Source: Prevotellamassilia sp. (GTDB lineage Bacteria; Bacteroidota; Bacteroidia; Bacteroidales; Bacteroidaceae). Taken from it: a stretch of 18,325 nucleotides of DNA. The position numbers and the translations under genes were made by a program. The stretch covers positions 1 to 18,325 of the forward strand of contig JAHAWW010000219.1 of NCBI GenBank assembly GCA_018383375.1, given 5' to 3'. The notes beneath the pieces are model-generated. The model had not been told where the DNA came from. It worked only from the letters and a program-made list of their open reading frames with translations, and searched no databases. Positions 16,378 to 18,325 of the stretch are shown piece by piece. Positions within the stretch are counted from its first letter, which is position 1; each line of letters starts with the position of its first letter.

Positions 16378-16385
16378 CAAAGTTA
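16378..16385 (-). promoter_or_regulatory. Candidate -7 box for rmuC
   Basis: TAACTTTG on the minus strand matches TAnnTTTG and lies 27 bases before the chosen ATG. The nearest upstream TTG is 14 bases away, which is too close for a standard -33 box. Confidence 0.35.
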
Positions 16386-16462
16386 CACGCTTTTGCACAC
16401 AATGCAGGGCCACGGCATCGAATATTGACGGGTTCAGATGGCCCCGAGCCGGCCAAAAGCCG

Positions 16463-16470
16463 TAATTTTG
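16463..16470 (+). promoter_or_regulatory. Candidate -7 box for the menC-menE gene
   Basis: TAATTTTG matches TAnnTTTG and lies 82 bases before the ATG at 16553. No -33 TTTG is visible at the right distance. The implied leader includes a small inverted repeat, GACGGG (16490-16495) with CCCGTC (16516-16521). Confidence 0.3.
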
Positions 16471-16552
16471 CGGATATAAACGGCCCAGAGACGGGATTGC
16501 AAGCCATCAAACCGGCCCGTCGAGAGGGTTCAAGCCAACACTATCGCTCAAA

Positions 16553-18325
16553 ATGATTTTCACCGACTTTTCATTTCTTCCCCATCCCCTTAGCGTGCGC
16601 GCCATCTGCCGCGAACTGTCATTCAAGCAGCCTGCCGGCACGTCGCGCGGCGTTTATCTCACACGCCGGATATGGTATGTGGTCATCACCTCGCCGACGT
16701 GCCGCCAATTGCTGGGACTGGGCGAATGTGCACCCCTGCCCGATCTCTCGTGCGATGCCGGTCCCGACTATGCCGAGCGGCTTCGGGCGACCTGCCATTG
16801 TCTCGAAACGACGGGCCGGGTGGACTTTGAGTCGCTCAGAGCCTTTCCCTCCATCACCTTCGGCCTCGAGACGGCTCTGCTCTCGGCCAAAGCCTCGCTC
16901 CAAGGCGGCGATTTCCTCACACTCTTCGACACGCCCTACACGCGAGGCGAGACGCCCATTCGCATCAACGGTTTGGTGTGGATGGGGCGAAGAGACGAAA
17001 TGATGGCAAGGATGGAAGACAAAATCAAACAGGGCTTCAGATGTGTGAAACTAAAAATCGGTGCCATTGATTTTGAAGAAGAAATGAGCCTCATAGCGTG
17101 TCTACGCTCACGCTTTGGTGAGAACGAGATGGAACTGCGCGTCGACGCCAATGGGGCCTTTCGGCCCGACGAGGCTATGCACAAGCTCGAGCGTCTCGCC
17201 GCCTTTGGCATTCACAGCATAGAGCAACCCATACGCGCCGGACAATGGGACGAAATGGCCGGTCTCTGCCGCCAATCGCCCATAGCCATTGCGCTCGACG
17301 AAGAACTCATCGGCATCAACAAACCCGACGAGAAACGCAAACTGCTTGAGACCATACGCCCGCAATATATCATCTTGAAGCCCTCGCTCCACGGCGGACT
17401 CAGCGGATGTGAGGAATGGATGAAACTGGCCGCCGACCTCGACATCCCCAACTGGGTGACAAGCGCGCTCGAAAGCAATGTGGGGCTCAACGCCATTGCA
17501 CAATGGACCTCGGCCATACGCGACAAATACCCCTGCCCCACCCGACAGTTGCCACCCGTTCAGGGACTGGGCACGGGAGGCCTTTTTGTCACGAACTTCC
17601 CCTTCACCACAATGAGCCTCGAAAGCGACCAACTCTGGAACAAACCGCAAGACGAACGCCTTTTCAGGCAAGAAGTTCAGGCTTTTGAGCGGGAATGGCG
17701 GAGCGCCTCAGAGACTTTAATGGTGAAGACATCGGGCTCGACGGGAGAGCCTAAGACCATGGAGGTAAAAAAATGCCACATGGCCGCCAGTGCCTGCCGC
17801 ACCGTCAAGACCCTTGGGCTTCAAGCCGGCGACACAGCCCTGCTCTGCCTGCCGTTGCAGTATATCGCCGGCAAAATGATGGCCGTGAGAGCCTTCACGG
17901 CCGGGCTTCGCCTCGTGTGTGTGCCGCCATCGTCTCATCCCTTTGCACGACTGCACACGTCGCCCACCTTTGCCGCTCTCACTCCCCATCAGGTGTGGGA
18001 GACGCTGCAAGTGGCGCGCGAGGCTGAACGACTCAAACGCGTTCCTCACCTCATCATCGGCGGCGGCGCCATAGACCAGGCCTTAGCCGAGATTTTACGG
18101 TCGTGGCCGGGCGCCGTGTGGAGCACCTACGGCATGACCGAGACCCTCTCACACATCGCCCTGCGCAGGCTCAACGGCCCCGAAGCCGACGAGGCCTACA
18201 CGCTGCTCGAGGGCGTAGGCATCGAAACCGACAACGACGGCCGACTCATCATCACCGACACAGCCACAGGCGGTCAACGCCTCGTGACCAACGACCTGGC
18301 CACCCTCTTGCCTGGCAGACGGTTT
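16553..18325 (+). CDS. Fused o-succinylbenzoate synthase (MenC) and o-succinylbenzoate-CoA ligase (MenE), 3' end beyond window
   Basis: Reading from the ATG at 16553 gives 591 codons without a stop up to the last base, so the gene is partial at its 3' end. Residues 1 to about 362 are MenC, an enolase-superfamily dehydratase of menaquinone synthesis: KLKIG with Lys168, Asp198 in VDANG, Glu224 in IEQP, Asp249 in LDEE and Lys276 in ILKP form the full metal-binding and acid-base set. After the MenC end (about LWNK, 361-364) a linker of roughly 28 residues leads straight into the AMP-binding P-loop TSGSTGEPK (393-401) of a MenE-like ligase. Next come LPLQYIAGKMM (433-443), IIGGGAI (501-507), YGMTE (526-530) and TNDLA (579-583). 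MenE activates o-succinylbenzoate, the MenC product, to its CoA ester. The usual MenE N-terminal subdomain is absent, as I recall for short Bacteroidales MenE proteins. The two steps are consecutive, so the fusion makes biochemical sense. Confidence 0.88.
   Translation, partial: MIFTDFSFLPHPLSVRAICRELSFKQPAGTSRGVYLTRRIWYVVITSPTCRQLLGLGECAPLPDLSCDAGPDYAERLRATCHCLETTGRVDFESLRAFPSITFGLETALLSAKASLQGGDFLTLFDTPYTRGETPIRINGLVWMGRRDEMMARMEDKIKQGFRCVKLKIGAIDFEEEMSLIACLRSRFGENEMELRVDANGAFRPDEAMHKLERLAAFGIHSIEQPIRAGQWDEMAGLCRQSPIAIALDEELIGINKPDEKRKLLETIRPQYIILKPSLHGGLSGCEEWMKLAADLDIPNWVTSALESNVGLNAIAQWTSAIRDKYPCPTRQLPPVQGLGTGGLFVTNFPFTTMSLESDQLWNKPQDERLFRQEVQAFEREWRSASETLMVKTSGSTGEPKTMEVKKCHMAASACRTVKTLGLQAGDTALLCLPLQYIAGKMMAVRAFTAGLRLVCVPPSSHPFARLHTSPTFAALTPHQVWETLQVAREAERLKRVPHLIIGGGAIDQALAEILRSWPGAVWSTYGMTETLSHIALRRLNGPEADEAYTLLEGVGIETDNDGRLIITDTATGGQRLVTNDLATLLPGRRF

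Noticed and set aside
17720..17722. Separate start codon for a stand-alone MenE at the ATG just before the P-loop
   Set aside because: It would begin only three residues before TSGSTG and omit the helix that normally precedes it, and there is no upstream stop or intergenic space.
1..18325. CRISPR arrays, tRNA genes, insertion sequences and phage genes
   Set aside because: No regularly spaced direct repeats, no cloverleaf-like sequence that I could recognise, and no transposase, integrase or capsid-like proteins were found on reading both strands.

Overview
The window most likely comes from a Bacteroidales bacterium, probably Prevotellaceae-like. The evidence is a fusion-type L-fucokinase/GDP-fucose pyrophosphorylase (Fkp), a Bacteroides-style single-Cys-pair OxyR, a large secreted multi-domain esterase with a Bacteroidetes-type C-terminal tail, Bacteroidetes -7 promoter boxes (TAnnTTTG) and few recognisable Shine-Dalgarno sequences. 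Genes are GC-rich with G/C third positions, which produces many long antisense shadow ORFs. No rRNA, tRNA, CRISPR array, transposase or phage gene was seen.

Layout. (1) 4-3243, minus: gtrA (polytopic membrane protein) followed 3 bp later by fkp, a probable two-gene unit linking fucose activation to surface glycan assembly. (2) 3494-4063, minus: a QueD/PTPS-family protein with a C-terminal zinc ribbon that appears to lack the usual catalytic Cys and Glu. It has the best promoter match in the window and is divergent from (3) 4242-5168, plus: oxyR, with the peroxide-sensing cysteines at residues 199 and 208. (4) 5334-8042, plus: a 902-residue secreted protein with an intact SGNH esterase domain, a second degenerate SGNH-like domain, and lectin-like and LamG-like modules, probably acting on host or dietary glycans. 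(5) 8043-8602: 560 bp without a convincing gene but with several hairpins, most followed by T runs. (6) 8603-14560, minus: gltB-gltD, the two subunits of NADPH glutamate synthase. gltB carries an in-frame TAA at codon 1437, while the expected last 62 residues remain intact in the same frame beyond it. (7) 14971-16350, minus: rmuC. (8) 16553 to the window end, plus: one uninterrupted reading frame that joins o-succinylbenzoate synthase (MenC) to the N-terminal part of an o-succinylbenzoate-CoA ligase (MenE). It continues beyond the window.

The genes are mostly housekeeping and metabolic: nitrogen assimilation, menaquinone synthesis, oxidative-stress control, glycan capture and decoration. I see no defence system, mobile element or obviously new multi-gene system. 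The items most worth a second look are the nonsense codon in gltB, the MenC-MenE fusion, the altered active site of the QueD-like protein, the two-domain esterase, and the structured non-coding stretch between the esterase and gltD.
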